NCBI RefSeq assembly: GCF_900100155.1
Contig: NZ_FMTP01000002.1
Location: forward strand, 124,001-188,000
Direction: 5' to 3'
Source: Ancylobacter rudongensis
Lineage (GTDB): Bacteria; Pseudomonadota; Alphaproteobacteria; Rhizobiales; Xanthobacteraceae
DNA length: 64,000 nt
Below the pieces are notes generated by a model. The model saw nothing but the letters and a program-made list of their open reading frames with translations. It was not told the origin of the DNA and ran no database searches. Position 1 is the first letter of the stretch. Each line of letters starts with the position of its first letter. Shown piece by piece: positions 1 to 7,856 of the stretch. The position numbers were made by a program, and so were the translations under genes.

Positions 1-329
1 AGGAAATAGGGCCCGAAGGTCGGCGCCACCCCGAGCCGGATCAGCCCGCCGAGATTGCGCGCCCCGCTCGCCGCCACCGCGACGATATCATCCAGCGTCA
101 GCAGCACGGCACGCGCCGCCTCAATGACCCGCTCTCCAATGGCGGTGGGCTGCACGCGGCCGGGCGTGCGGTCGAACAGCGTGGCGCCAAGCTGCGCCTC
201 CAGCTGGGCGATCTGCACGGAAAGAGTCGGTTGAGAGACATGGCAGCGCCGCGCCGCCGCGCCGAAATGGCCGGTCTCGGCCAGCGCGACGGCGTATTCG
301 AGCTGGCGGTGGGTTGGACGGAAGGCCAT
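1..329 (-). CDS. oxyR: LysR-family regulator, OxyR-like, N-terminal part (runs off the left edge)
   Basis: About 109 residues are present; the C-terminal effector domain lies beyond base 1. The N-terminus is a LysR winged helix-turn-helix. The segments RQLEYAVALAETGHFGAAA, CHVSQPTLS and LIRLGVAPTFGPY align closely with the start of enterobacterial OxyR (RDLEYLVALAEHRHF, CHVSQPTLSGQI, GLIPTVGPYL). OxyR senses hydrogen peroxide through a C-terminal cysteine pair that cannot be seen here. The start is the ATG at 327-329. A tandem OxyR-type operator lies directly upstream, which supports the call and suggests autoregulation. The symbol is an inference because the redox domain is missing; another LysR of the OxyR branch is possible. 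Confidence 0.75.
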   Translation of the reverse strand, partial: MAFRPTHRQLEYAVALAETGHFGAAARRCHVSQPTLSVQIAQLEAQLGATLFDRTPGRVQPTAIGERVIEAARAVLLTLDDIVAVAASGARNLGGLIRLGVAPTFGPYF

Positions 330-334
330 AGCCG

Positions 335-371
335 ATAGTTCCGATCTATCGATGATATTGAGACTATGCAT
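335..371. promoter_or_regulatory. Tandem OxyR-type operator in front of oxyR
   Basis: Bases 335-349 read ATAGTTCCGATCTAT, a perfect match to the OxyR half-operator ATAGnTnnnAnCTAT. After exactly 7 bases, 357-371 carries a weaker copy (ATTG-N7-GCAT) with the same 15-bp frame. A tetramer on two 15-bp elements 7 bp apart is the classical OxyR binding geometry. The site starts 6 bp upstream of the oxyR start and also precedes the rightward small gene at 424. Confidence 0.6.
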
Positions 372-423
372 TGGAACTATGGGCCCGTCCACGTCATCTT
401 GCCCTCATCGAAAGGAGGGTGAC

Positions 424-660
424 GTGGACCAGTTCCTCAAATCGCTGACGACCCGCAGCCAGATGCTCGATGTCGAGCTCGCGGCCGAGCGCCGGCGCGA
501 CAAGCCTGACGGCGAGCGCATGATGGCGCTCAGGCGCATCAAGCGCCAGCTGATGGCGCAGATCGACTATATCCGCCGTGAAGGGCGCGATATGGCCGAG
601 GTGAGGGTATCGCGCCGGCCAGGGCGCTTCACTGATCTGAGCCTCCCGCCGCTGCGCTGA
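424..660 (+). CDS. Small YdcH/DUF465-like helical protein
   Basis: This 78-residue, strongly charged, probably all-helical protein (MVDQFLKSL, then RRIKRQLMAQIDYIRRE) resembles the small YdcH/DUF465 proteins, whose function is unknown. I chose the GTG at 424 because AGGAGG sits 5 bp before it; a longer reading from an ATG at 352 would have no comparable ribosome site and would run through the OxyR operator. It is divergent from oxyR and shares its intergenic region, so peroxide-linked control is possible. There are no membrane segments or cysteines. Confidence 0.55.
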   Translation: MDQFLKSLTTRSQMLDVELAAERRRDKPDGERMMALRRIKRQLMAQIDYIRREGRDMAEVRVSRRPGRFTDLSLPPLR

Positions 661-847
661 GCGCCACGTCCCCGCCTAATCCCTTCCAACCCGAGGTCCG
701 GGTCCCTCTGACGGCATCGCGCCGCCATGTCGGTCCTCCCCCTACCCGCACTCCCCAGCGCACGTCCGCGCGAACGACCTGCGGCGCCTGCCCGGCGCCG
801 CCGGCCGGCGTGTCGGCGTGTGTCGTGGGGGCTGAACCGAGGACCCG

Positions 848-1834
848 ATGGACACATTGATATCACTGATCACGGCCGACATCGTCGGCACGCCCGCCTG
901 GCTCTGGCTGAGCTTCCTCGCCATTGTCTTCGTCCTGCTCGCCTTCGATCTCGGCGTGCTGAACAAGGGCAACAAGGAACTGGGCATCGGCGAAAGCCTC
1001 CGGCTCTCGCTGTTCTATATCTTCGTCGCCGTGCTGTTCGGCGGCTGGGTCTGGTACTCGCGAGGGGCCGACGCCAGCATGCAGTACTTCACCGGCTATG
1101 CGATCGAGAAGGCGCTCTCGATCGACAACGTCTTCGTCATCTCGCTGATCTTCAGCTACTTCGCCATTCCCCGCATCTACCAGTACCGCGCCCTTGTCTG
1201 GGGCATCATCGCGGTGCTGGTGCTGCGCGGCCTCATGATCGGCGTCGGCGCTGCGCTGGTGCAGGAATATGACTGGGTGCTGCTGCTGTTCGGCGCCTTC
1301 CTCGTCGCGACCGGCATCAAGATGCTGATCGTCAAGGAAGGCGAGCAGGACATTTCCAAGAACCCGGTGGTTCGCCTGCTCTCGCGGGTCCTGCGGGTGA
1401 CGCCCCAGTTGCACGGCCAGCGCTTCATCGTGCGCCAGCCGCACCCGGTGACGGGCAAGATGGTGCTCTGGGTGACGCCGCTGTTCCTGGCGCTGGTCGT
1501 CATCAACATTGCCGACCTGGTCTTCGCGGTCGACTCGGTGCCGGCGATCTTCGCCATCACCACCGACACCTACATCGTCTTCACCGCGAACATCATGGCG
1601 ATCCTCGGTCTGCGCGCCCTCTACTTCGCGCTGGCCGCCATGGTGCACCGCTTCGAGTACCTGAAATACGCCCTGGCGCTGGTGCTGGTGTTCATCGGCG
1701 GCAAGATCTTCTGGAACTACTTCTACGGCAAGCTCGACCCGGCGGTCTCGCTCTCGGTCACGCTGGCGATGATCGCCGGTGGCGTCGTCTTCTCCCTGTG
1801 GAAGACCCGCAAGACCGGGCTTGGCGCCCATTGA
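848..1834 (+). CDS. TerC/Alx-family integral membrane protein
   Basis: A 328-residue polytopic membrane protein of the TerC family (Alx branch), whose members are implicated in tellurium resistance and manganese export. It keeps the family's charged residues inside membrane segments: FDLGVL near residue 34, EKALSIDNVFV at 87-97, and NIADLVFAVDSVPAI around 220-235. About eight or nine hydrophobic segments are visible and the length is typical. The start is the ATG at 848, preceded by CGAGGA. It appears monocistronic, with a strong hairpin just after the stop. The ion transported cannot be decided from sequence. Confidence 0.85.
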   Translation: MDTLISLITADIVGTPAWLWLSFLAIVFVLLAFDLGVLNKGNKELGIGESLRLSLFYIFVAVLFGGWVWYSRGADASMQYFTGYAIEKALSIDNVFVISLIFSYFAIPRIYQYRALVWGIIAVLVLRGLMIGVGAALVQEYDWVLLLFGAFLVATGIKMLIVKEGEQDISKNPVVRLLSRVLRVTPQLHGQRFIVRQPHPVTGKMVLWVTPLFLALVVINIADLVFAVDSVPAIFAITTDTYIVFTANIMAILGLRALYFALAAMVHRFEYLKYALALVLVFIGGKIFWNYFYGKLDPAVSLSVTLAMIAGGVVFSLWKTRKTGLGAH

Positions 1835-1839
1835 TCCCG

Positions 1840-1863
1840 AGGCCGGCGCTACGGCGCCGGCCT
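1840..1863 (+). terminator. Strong hairpin after the TerC-family gene
   Basis: A perfect 10-bp stem (AGGCCGGCGC with GCGCCGGCCT) closes a TACG tetraloop 5 bp after the stop codon. It is followed by TCCCCTG rather than a T-run, so it is either an imperfect intrinsic terminator or a 3'-end stabilising hairpin. Confidence 0.5.
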
Positions 1864-1962
1864 TCCCCTGAAGCCTTCGAGGGCCGGGCCGGCCGCCGCG
1901 CACAGCGGTGCCGCGCCCGGCTCTTGCCTGTCCACGACGCCCCGTCAGACGAGGGAGCCCCC

Positions 1963-2958
1963 ATGTCGCTCGCCAGTGCCGCCCTGCTCTCGCCTCCGGT
2001 CCTGTGTTTCGGCCTGGGAGCGCTCGCCTGCGCCCTGCGCAGCAATCTGCGCGTACCGGCGCCGGTATTCGAGGCGGTTTCGATCTATCTGCTCCTCGCC
2101 ATCGGGCTGAAGGGCGGGGCGGAGCTGGCGGAGACGCGCTGGGTGGACTTCGCCGCGCCGGCAGGCGCGGCGCTGGCACTCGGCCTGTTCATCCCGCTCT
2201 GGTGCTTCCTCGCGCTGCGCCAGGCCGCCGGCTTTAGCGTGGCGGACGCCGCCTCGCTCGCCGCGCATTACGGCTCGGTCTCCGCCGTCACCTTCATCGC
2301 GGTGGTGAGCTATCTCGCCCAGGCCGGCATCCCCCATGAAGGCTTCATGACCGCCATATTGGCGCTGATGGAAGCCCCGGCGATCGTCGTCGCACTGCTG
2401 CTGGCCCGAATGGTCAGGGACGGGTCGGAGGATCGGTCGGGCGCCGCCACGGCGGACATCGCCCAGCCTTCGCTTGGCGCCGCCCTGCGCGAGGTGGTCT
2501 CTTCCAAGAGCTTCCTGCTGCTGGTCGGCGGTCTCGCCATTGGCGGGGTGATCGGCAAGGCCGGCATGGCTCCGGTACAGCCCTTCTTCGGCGATCTGTT
2601 CCTCGGCTTCCTCTGCCTGTTCCTCCTTGAGCTCGGCATCGTCGCGGCGGAGAAGGCGGACGAGGCCTGGAAGGCGGGCGGCCGACTGCTGGCCTTCGCG
2701 ATTGCCGCGCCGCTGGTCAATGGCGCGCTGGGGCTGCTCACCGGGGCTGCGGCCGGCCTGTCGGAGGGCGGGGCGATCATACTGGCGACGCTGGCGGCAA
2801 GCGCCTCCTACATCGCCGCTCCGGCGGCGGTTCGCCTCGCCCTGCCGCAGGCCAATGCCGCCTACGCTTTGGCCGCCTCCCTCGCCGTCACCTTTCCGCT
2901 GAATGTGGTGATCGGGATCCCGCTCTATGCGGCACTGGCGGGCCTGATCTATCGCTGA
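1963..2958 (+). CDS. SbtA-like sodium-dependent bicarbonate permease family protein
   Basis: This 331-residue protein has about ten hydrophobic segments, arranged as two halves joined by a hydrophilic linker near residues 150-170. It matches the SbtA/DUF897 family (sodium-dependent bicarbonate permeases). Family-like segments include AAHYGSVSAVTF, EAPAIVVALLLAR and, near the C-terminus, SASYIAAPAAVRLALP. The ATG at 1963 is chosen because GAGGGAG lies 5 bp before it and the hydrophobic N-terminus begins at once. Bicarbonate transport is known for cyanobacterial SbtA; the substrate here is inferred. No PII-like sbtB gene lies next to it. Confidence 0.7.
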   Translation: MSLASAALLSPPVLCFGLGALACALRSNLRVPAPVFEAVSIYLLLAIGLKGGAELAETRWVDFAAPAGAALALGLFIPLWCFLALRQAAGFSVADAASLAAHYGSVSAVTFIAVVSYLAQAGIPHEGFMTAILALMEAPAIVVALLLARMVRDGSEDRSGAATADIAQPSLGAALREVVSSKSFLLLVGGLAIGGVIGKAGMAPVQPFFGDLFLGFLCLFLLELGIVAAEKADEAWKAGGRLLAFAIAAPLVNGALGLLTGAAAGLSEGGAIILATLAASASYIAAPAAVRLALPQANAAYALAASLAVTFPLNVVIGIPLYAALAGLIYR

Positions 2959-3016
2959 GCGCCAGATCGTCTGGAGGCGCCCTGATCCGGGCGGCCGGGC
3001 GCACCGTAAAAGCAGC

Positions 3017-3460
3017 ATGAGCCCGGCTGCTGCCTCTTTGACCCCTGCCCCTGCCGTCCGCGTCACCGCCTGGCTGCTCGCGGCGGCCGGGACATTGCCG
3101 TTCCTGGCCGCCATCGCCGATGCCGCACGGCTCGGCGGGATCGGCACCGTGCAGATCTATGGCGCCGTGATCGCCTCCTTCGTCTGCGGCATGCATTGGG
3201 GGGCGGCGCTGTTCGCGCCCGAACCCCTGGCTGTCCGGCTCTTCCTGCTGAGCAACGTCGCCGCGCTGTTCGCCTGGCTGGCCGCGCTGCTGACGCCGCA
3301 GCCCGGCTTCCTGCTGCTGGCGGTGATTTTCGCGGCGCTGCTCGGCGTCGACCGGCATCTGCGCGCACGCGGGGTGTGGGCCGGCTGGTTCTGGCAACTG
3401 CGGGTCGCCATCAGCGCGGTGGTGGTGAGCGCCTGCGGGTGGATCGGGATGGCGGCATGA
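3017..3460 (+). CDS. DUF3429 family membrane protein
   Basis: A 147-residue protein with four hydrophobic segments and the DUF3429 signature region YGAVIASFVCGMHWG near residues 49-63. The function of the family is unknown. It is the first gene of a four-gene run (3017-5476) in which each gene overlaps the next by 4 bp: DUF3429, FAD oxidoreductase, DCC protein, SDR. In other proteobacteria, families like these often accompany photolyases and light- or singlet-oxygen-induced genes. No photolyase is present here. Confidence 0.7.
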   Translation: MSPAAASLTPAPAVRVTAWLLAAAGTLPFLAAIADAARLGGIGTVQIYGAVIASFVCGMHWGAALFAPEPLAVRLFLLSNVAALFAWLAALLTPQPGFLLLAVIFAALLGVDRHLRARGVWAGWFWQLRVAISAVVVSACGWIGMAA

Positions 3461-4437
3461 AGCGCATCGCCATCATCGGTGCTGGCCTCTCCGGACTGAC
3501 GCTCGCCCACGCATTGAAAGGGCGGGCGGAGATCGCCGTGTTCGAGAAGGCGCGGGGCCCTGGTGGGCGCACCGCCACCCGGCGCGAGGGCGTCTACCGC
3601 TTCGACCATGGCGCGCCCTGCTTCACGGCACGCACGCCGGCCTTCCTGGCCTGGCTGGCGCCCCTGCTCGATGCAGGGGTGGTGGCGGAGTGGCCTGGAG
3701 CAGTGGTCAACCTCCAGGCCGACCGTGTCACCGGCATCCGCCATCCATCCGAACGCCTGCTGGTCGGCGTGCCCGGCATGAGTGCCCTCGCAGCGCATCT
3801 CGCGGCGGACATTGATCTCAGGGTCGGGACCGATGTCGCCCCACTCGATGCCGGCGCGGGACCCTACGCGCTCCGCAGCGTCAGCGGCGAGGCGCTGGGC
3901 ACGTTCGACCTCGTGGTCTCGACCGCGCCGGCGCATCAGAGCCGGGTCCTGTTCGGCGCGGCGGCGGGCGGGGCCGCCCTGCCTGAGGCCGCGATGAAGC
4001 CCCGCCACGCCTTGATGGTCGCGCTCGACATGCCCTGGCACCAGGGGTGGATCGCCGCCCGGGTGAGGGGCGGGCCGCTGCGCTGGATCACCATCGACAG
4101 CTCCAAGCCCGGGCGTGCGAGCGATCGCACCACCCTCGTCGCCCAGACCCGCAGCCGCTGGTCGCGGCTCCATTGCGACACGCCGGCGGAGCTGCTGGCG
4201 CCGCTCCTGCTGCATGCGCTGCGGGCGGCATTGCCCTTCCAGCTGCCCGAGCCGGCCCTGGTGAGGGCGCACCGCTGGCGTTCGGCGCTGGTTGAGCGCG
4301 CCAGCCGGCCCGGTCCATGGATCGCGCCGGACGGCTCGCTGGCCGCCACCGGCGACTGGGCCACCTCCAGCCGGATCGAGGAAGTGTGCTTGGCCGCGCT
4401 CGACCTCGCCGAGCGTCTCACGCGGGGTCTGCCATGA
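3457..4437 (+). CDS. FAD/NAD(P)-dependent oxidoreductase, renalase-like amine oxidase family
   Basis: This 326-residue protein starts with a Rossmann FAD-binding motif, IIGAGLSGL (G8, G10, G13), then the acidic residue E30 and RGPGGR at 33-38. The C-terminal GDWATSSRIEEVCLA resembles the FAD-binding tail of renalase-like NAD(P)/FAD oxidoreductases. The substrate is unknown; soluble and cytoplasmic. Its ATG overlaps the stop of the DUF3429 gene by 4 bp and its own stop overlaps the DCC gene, so it is translationally coupled on both sides. Confidence 0.75.
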   Translation: MKRIAIIGAGLSGLTLAHALKGRAEIAVFEKARGPGGRTATRREGVYRFDHGAPCFTARTPAFLAWLAPLLDAGVVAEWPGAVVNLQADRVTGIRHPSERLLVGVPGMSALAAHLAADIDLRVGTDVAPLDAGAGPYALRSVSGEALGTFDLVVSTAPAHQSRVLFGAAAGGAALPEAAMKPRHALMVALDMPWHQGWIAARVRGGPLRWITIDSSKPGRASDRTTLVAQTRSRWSRLHCDTPAELLAPLLLHALRAALPFQLPEPALVRAHRWRSALVERASRPGPWIAPDGSLAATGDWATSSRIEEVCLAALDLAERLTRGLP

Positions 4438-4796
4438 ACGCGGTGACGGTTTGGTACGATTCCCAATGCCCGCTGTGCCGGCGCGAGATCGCCCTGATGA
4501 AGCGCCTCGACCATCGCGGGCGCATCGCCTTCATCGATCTGGAGGCGGCCGACTCCTGCCCGGTCGATCGCGGCGCAATGCTGGCACGCCTGCACGCCAG
4601 CGAGGACGGGCGCCTGCTGACCGGCGCGGCGGCCTTTGCCGCGATGTGGCGGCAAATTCCGCTGCTGAGGCCCTTGGGCCTCGCGGCGCGCAACCGTCAC
4701 ATTCTGTCCCTGCTCGAGCGGGCCTATACCGGCTTCCTGCGCCTGCGGCCACGCCTGCAGAATCTGGCCCGGCGCTTTGAGGAGACGCACAGGTGA
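4434..4796 (+). CDS. DCC-family thiol-disulfide oxidoreductase-like protein (DUF393)
   Basis: The 120-residue protein begins VTVWYDSQCPLC, the YDxxCPxC signature of the DUF393/DCC family, with C12 and C15 forming a thioredoxin-like CXXC. Family members are predicted thiol-disulfide oxidoreductases of unknown partner. A basic, hydrophobic tail around 80-120 (LLRPLGLAARN) is typical. It overlaps both neighbours by 4 bp in the DUF3429-FAD-DCC-SDR run. Confidence 0.75.
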   Translation: MNAVTVWYDSQCPLCRREIALMKRLDHRGRIAFIDLEAADSCPVDRGAMLARLHASEDGRLLTGAAAFAAMWRQIPLLRPLGLAARNRHILSLLERAYTGFLRLRPRLQNLARRFEETHR

Positions 4797-5476
4797 GGCT
4801 CGCTGTGGTCATCGGGTCCAGCGGTGGCATCGGCGCGGCGCTGCGCGAGGCTCTGATAGAAGGCGGCGGCTTCGACGCGGTGATCGGCCTCTCCCGCCAG
4901 TCCGTCCCCCGGCTCGATCTTCTTGAAGAGGCGACGGTGGCGCAAGTGGCCCGCCACGTCGCGGAACGGGGAACGCCGCATCTGGTGCTGGACGCCACCG
5001 GACTGTTGTCCGATGAAACGCTGCAGCCGGAGAAGGCGCTGCGGGCGATCGACCCGGCAGCAATGGCGCGGTCCTTCGCCATCAACGCCATCGGGCCGGC
5101 GCTGCTGATGAAGCACCTCCTGCCCCTGCTGCCGCGCAGCGCGCCCGCCGTCTTCGCGACGCTGTCGGCCAAGGTTGGCAGCATCGGCGATAACCGGCTG
5201 GGCGGCTGGTACAGCTACCGCGCCTCGAAGGCCGCGCTCAACCAGCTGGTGCGCTGCGCTGCCATCGAGCTGAAGCGCACCCATGGCGCGGCGGTGTGCG
5301 TCGCCCTGCACCCCGGCACGGTGTCGACGCCGCTGTCCCGCCCCTTCGCCAAGGTGGGGCTGGAGCCGCTCTCCCCCGCCGAAGCGGCGCGCGACCTGCT
5401 GGCAGGCCTGGCACGACTGGGCCCGGCCGATAGCGGCGGCTTCTTCGACCGCCACGGCAACCCGCTGCCGTTCTGA
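4793..5476 (+). CDS. Short-chain dehydrogenase/reductase (SDR)
   Basis: A 227-residue classical SDR. The cofactor motif GSSGGIG is at 8-14, the catalytic pair Y142-xxx-K146 is in YSYRASK, and serines at 125/130 precede it. It is closest in style to the CsgA-like SDRs found with DCC proteins and renalase-like oxidoreductases. The start is a GTG at 4793 overlapping the preceding stop (GTGA); no ATG nearby keeps the N-terminal Rossmann strand. The substrate is unknown. It is the last gene of the run and converges with the CoxM-type gene ending at 5530. Confidence 0.8.
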   Translation: MRLAVVIGSSGGIGAALREALIEGGGFDAVIGLSRQSVPRLDLLEEATVAQVARHVAERGTPHLVLDATGLLSDETLQPEKALRAIDPAAMARSFAINAIGPALLMKHLLPLLPRSAPAVFATLSAKVGSIGDNRLGGWYSYRASKAALNQLVRCAAIELKRTHGAAVCVALHPGTVSTPLSRPFAKVGLEPLSPAEAARDLLAGLARLGPADSGGFFDRHGNPLPF

Positions 5477-5529
5477 CACTTCGGCAGCCCCGCGGCATCG
5501 GCTCAAGCGCCGCGCAACCGCAGCTCCGA

Positions 5530-6354
5530 TCAGGCGCCGGCCTGCGTCATCCGCGCCACCGCGCGGCGGGCCATCGCGCCGACGAGGTGGGCGCGATAGG
5601 CGCCGCTGCCATGAATGTCCTCGATCATTTCATCCCCCGACAGGACGAGACCTGCCAGCGCCGTGGGCGAGAAGTGAGCGGCAAGCGCCGCCTCCGCCTC
5701 ACTCCAGCGGAAAACGCCGCCCTGCCCGGCCCCGGTGACGGCGACGCGCACCGGGCCCTCGCCCGGCAAAGCCTGGCCCCGCCAGATGAACACGCCCGCC
5801 ATGGCATAGCGCGAGGCGGGGTTGCGGAATTTCTCATAAGTCCCCTCCCCGCCCAGCGGAAAGGCGACCTGGATGATGATCTCGTCCGGCTCCAACGCGG
5901 TCTCGAACAGGCCAATGAAAAAATCGGCAGCCGCGATCTCCCGCCGGTCGGTGACGATGGTGGCGTCGAGTGCGAGGCACCCGGCGGGATAGTCGGCCGA
6001 GGGGTCGTTATTGGCGATCGAGCCGCCGAGCGTGCCGCGATTGCGCACGGCGGGATCGCCGATCAATCCGGCCAGCGCCGCTAGCGCGGGCAGGCTTTCG
6101 CGCACCAGAGGCGAGGCTTCGACATCGGCATGGCGGGCCATGGCGCCGATGACCAGCCGTCCGTCAACGCGCGCGATGGCGCGCAGTGCCGGCAGGGCGC
6201 CAAGGTCGACAAGGTCGCTCGGGGCGGCGAGCCGCTGCTTCAGGGTGGCGATGAGCGTCTGTCCACCGGCGAGCGGCTTTGCCTCTTCACGCCCGCGCAG
6301 CAGGCCGACGGCCTGCGTCAGGGTGTCCGGGCGGTGATAGGTGAAGGCGAACAT
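5530..6354 (-). CDS. CoxM-type FAD-binding subunit of a molybdenum hydroxylase
   Basis: The 274-residue protein belongs to the FAD-binding (M) subunit family of xanthine dehydrogenase/CO dehydrogenase-like hydroxylases. The two FAD motifs are visible: AGGQT at 29-33 and TLGGSIANNDPSADYP from 108. Such subunits pass electrons from the iron-sulfur subunit to an acceptor. It lies 9 bp after the CoxS-type gene. No large molybdopterin subunit is adjacent. The candidate partner is the orphan CoxL-like protein at 27961-30255, about 21 kb away. The substrate is unknown. Confidence 0.85.
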   Translation of the reverse strand: MFAFTYHRPDTLTQAVGLLRGREEAKPLAGGQTLIATLKQRLAAPSDLVDLGALPALRAIARVDGRLVIGAMARHADVEASPLVRESLPALAALAGLIGDPAVRNRGTLGGSIANNDPSADYPAGCLALDATIVTDRREIAAADFFIGLFETALEPDEIIIQVAFPLGGEGTYEKFRNPASRYAMAGVFIWRGQALPGEGPVRVAVTGAGQGGVFRWSEAEAALAAHFSPTALAGLVLSGDEMIEDIHGSGAYRAHLVGAMARRAVARMTQAGA

Positions 6355-6363
6355 GGCGCGCTC

Positions 6364-6900
6364 CTAGTCCAACCCGACCGCCGGACCGGCGCCCATGGCG
6401 CGTGCCCCGGCAATGATCGCCTTGACGATGTTGTGGTAGCCGGTGCAACGGCAGAGATTGCCCTCCAGATCGGCCCGCACCGTCGCCTCGTCGAGAACGG
6501 GACCGTGACGGCGCACCATGTCCATGGCGGCGAGGATCATCCCCGGCGTGCAGAAACCGCATTGCAGGCCGTGATGCTCGCGAAACGCCTCCTGCATGGG
6601 GTGAAGCGTCTCCGCCGTCGCCACGCCCTCGATCGTCCGCACCTCACGTCCTTCAACCTGAACAGCGAGCACCGCGCAGGCTTTCACCGCCGCGCCATCG
6701 ACAAGCACGGTGCAGGCGCCGCATTGGCTGGTGTCGCAGCCGACATGGGTGCCGGTGAGCCGCAATTCGTCGCGCAGCAGCTGCACCAGCAGGGTCCGCA
6801 CATCCACCGTGACGGAAACGGCAGCCCCGTTGACGCTCAAGGCGAGCGGGTGCGCCGGAGCGCGCACAAGCGAGGTGTCCTTGAATGAAGTCGGCTGCAT
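6364..6900 (-). CDS. CoxS-type [2Fe-2S] subunit of a molybdenum hydroxylase
   Basis: A 178-residue small subunit with two iron-sulfur centres. The plant-type centre is formed by C55, C60, C63 and C75 (CDTSQCGAC then C), and the second by C114 and C117 (CGFCTPG) with C150 and C152 (CRCTGY). All eight ligands are present. The first 15 or so residues extend beyond the usual start of the family. It lies between CoxG-type and CoxM-type genes and is read leftward with them. Confidence 0.88.
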   Translation of the reverse strand: MQPTSFKDTSLVRAPAHPLALSVNGAAVSVTVDVRTLLVQLLRDELRLTGTHVGCDTSQCGACTVLVDGAAVKACAVLAVQVEGREVRTIEGVATAETLHPMQEAFREHHGLQCGFCTPGMILAAMDMVRRHGPVLDEATVRADLEGNLCRCTGYHNIVKAIIAGARAMGAGPAVGLD

Positions 6901-6945
6901 CGCACTACTCCCGCGTTCCGGCGGCGGTTGCGGTTTGGGGGCCGA

Positions 6946-7431
6946 TCACGGCGCGGCCTCGCTTGGCAGGGCCGGCGCCGGAATCGGGGGCGGGGCGACG
7001 ATCTGCGCGAAGGCGCTGAAGAACTCGCCCGCCAGCTTGCGGGAGGTGCTGTCGATCAGCCGCGCGCCCAGCTGCGCGATCTTGCCGCCGACCATGGCCT
7101 GCGCCGCATAGGTCAGAAGCGTGGCGCCGTCCGGCTCGGGCTCCAGCCAGACATCGGCACCGCCCTTGGCGAAGCCGGCGACGCCGCCCTGCCCCTCGCC
7201 CGTGATGCGGTAGCGGCCGGGCGGATCAAGGTCGGACAGCGTCACCGCGCCGGAAAAGCTGGCCTTTACCGGCCCGATCTTGAGGACGACCCGCGCGGTG
7301 AAGGCGGTCGACGAGGCCTGCACCAGTTCCTGGCAGCCAGGAATGCACCGGCGAAGAATGTCCGGATCGTTGAGGGCCTGCCAGACCACCTCGCGGGGAG
7401 CCTCGATGCGCTGCGCGCCGGTCAGTTCCAT
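6946..7431 (-). CDS. CoxG-like SRPBCC protein (molybdenum hydroxylase accessory)
   Basis: This 161-residue protein matches the CoxG branch of the SRPBCC fold: EAPREVVWQALNDPDIL near the start, CIPGCQEL, then alternating strands and GEFFSAFAQIV near the end. CoxG proteins recruit or mature CO dehydrogenase-type enzymes at the membrane. The final segment is proline-rich and lacks a long membrane anchor. It is the first gene of the trio; about 290 bp upstream lies the dyad at 7722-7749, between it and the divergent livK. Confidence 0.8.
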   Translation of the reverse strand: MELTGAQRIEAPREVVWQALNDPDILRRCIPGCQELVQASSTAFTARVVLKIGPVKASFSGAVTLSDLDPPGRYRITGEGQGGVAGFAKGGADVWLEPEPDGATLLTYAAQAMVGGKIAQLGARLIDSTSRKLAGEFFSAFAQIVAPPPIPAPALPSEAAP

Positions 7432-7856
7432 GTGCCACCTGCCTCAAAAGCCGCGCGCCGGCGCGGACGCCACGCGCAAGAACCACTCGACCGCCTCGCC
7501 CCGCCTGACCGCGGGCGGCGATAGGGACGCCGGGCACAGACGTCCCCGAACGGCTAGCAACGCTCGTGCCAACCGCTGCACCACCTCCCAAGCCACGGCC
7601 AAGGTTGCCATTTCCGTTGACGAGACCAGCGGCGGGAGCGGATTGCCACCTTGTTCACCGCCGGCTGCCCAAAATTAACGCATTCATCAACACCATTAAA
7701 TATTGAGCAAATCCTCCTCATTGGTATGGTTACATAGCACACCATACCATGCGGTGCCGGCGCTGACCCGCCAGCGCCTGTGGCGCGCGACACGGAGGCC
7801 CCGCCGGGCAGGGGCCGCAGCGACCCTTTGGCATTTCCAGCACAGGAAACAATCGC
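7432..7856. promoter_or_regulatory. Divergent control region between the CoxG/S/M trio and the Liv operon
   Basis: This 425-bp stretch has no convincing gene. The half next to coxG is GC-rich and shows only short inverted repeats (for example GCGCGCCGGCGCG). Bases 7670-7750 are clearly AT-richer and carry the dyad at 7722-7749, so the livK promoter is expected there. Confidence 0.5.
7722..7749. promoter_or_regulatory. Perfect inverted repeat upstream of livK, probable operator
   Basis: TGGTATGGT (7722-7730) and its exact complement ACCATACCA (7741-7749) are separated by 10 bp, about two helical turns centre to centre. The left arm with its flank reads CATTGGTATGGT (7719-7730), close to CATTAGTATCAT at 12513 and CATTAGTATGAT at 20630. 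The site is 108 bp before livK. The GntR/UTRA regulator encoded at 22590 is a candidate binder. Confidence 0.55.

Noticed and set aside
661..847. A manganese riboswitch (yybP-ykoY) upstream of the TerC-family gene
   Set aside because: TerC genes often have one, but I could not find the conserved core in these 187 bases; only GC-rich hairpins are visible.
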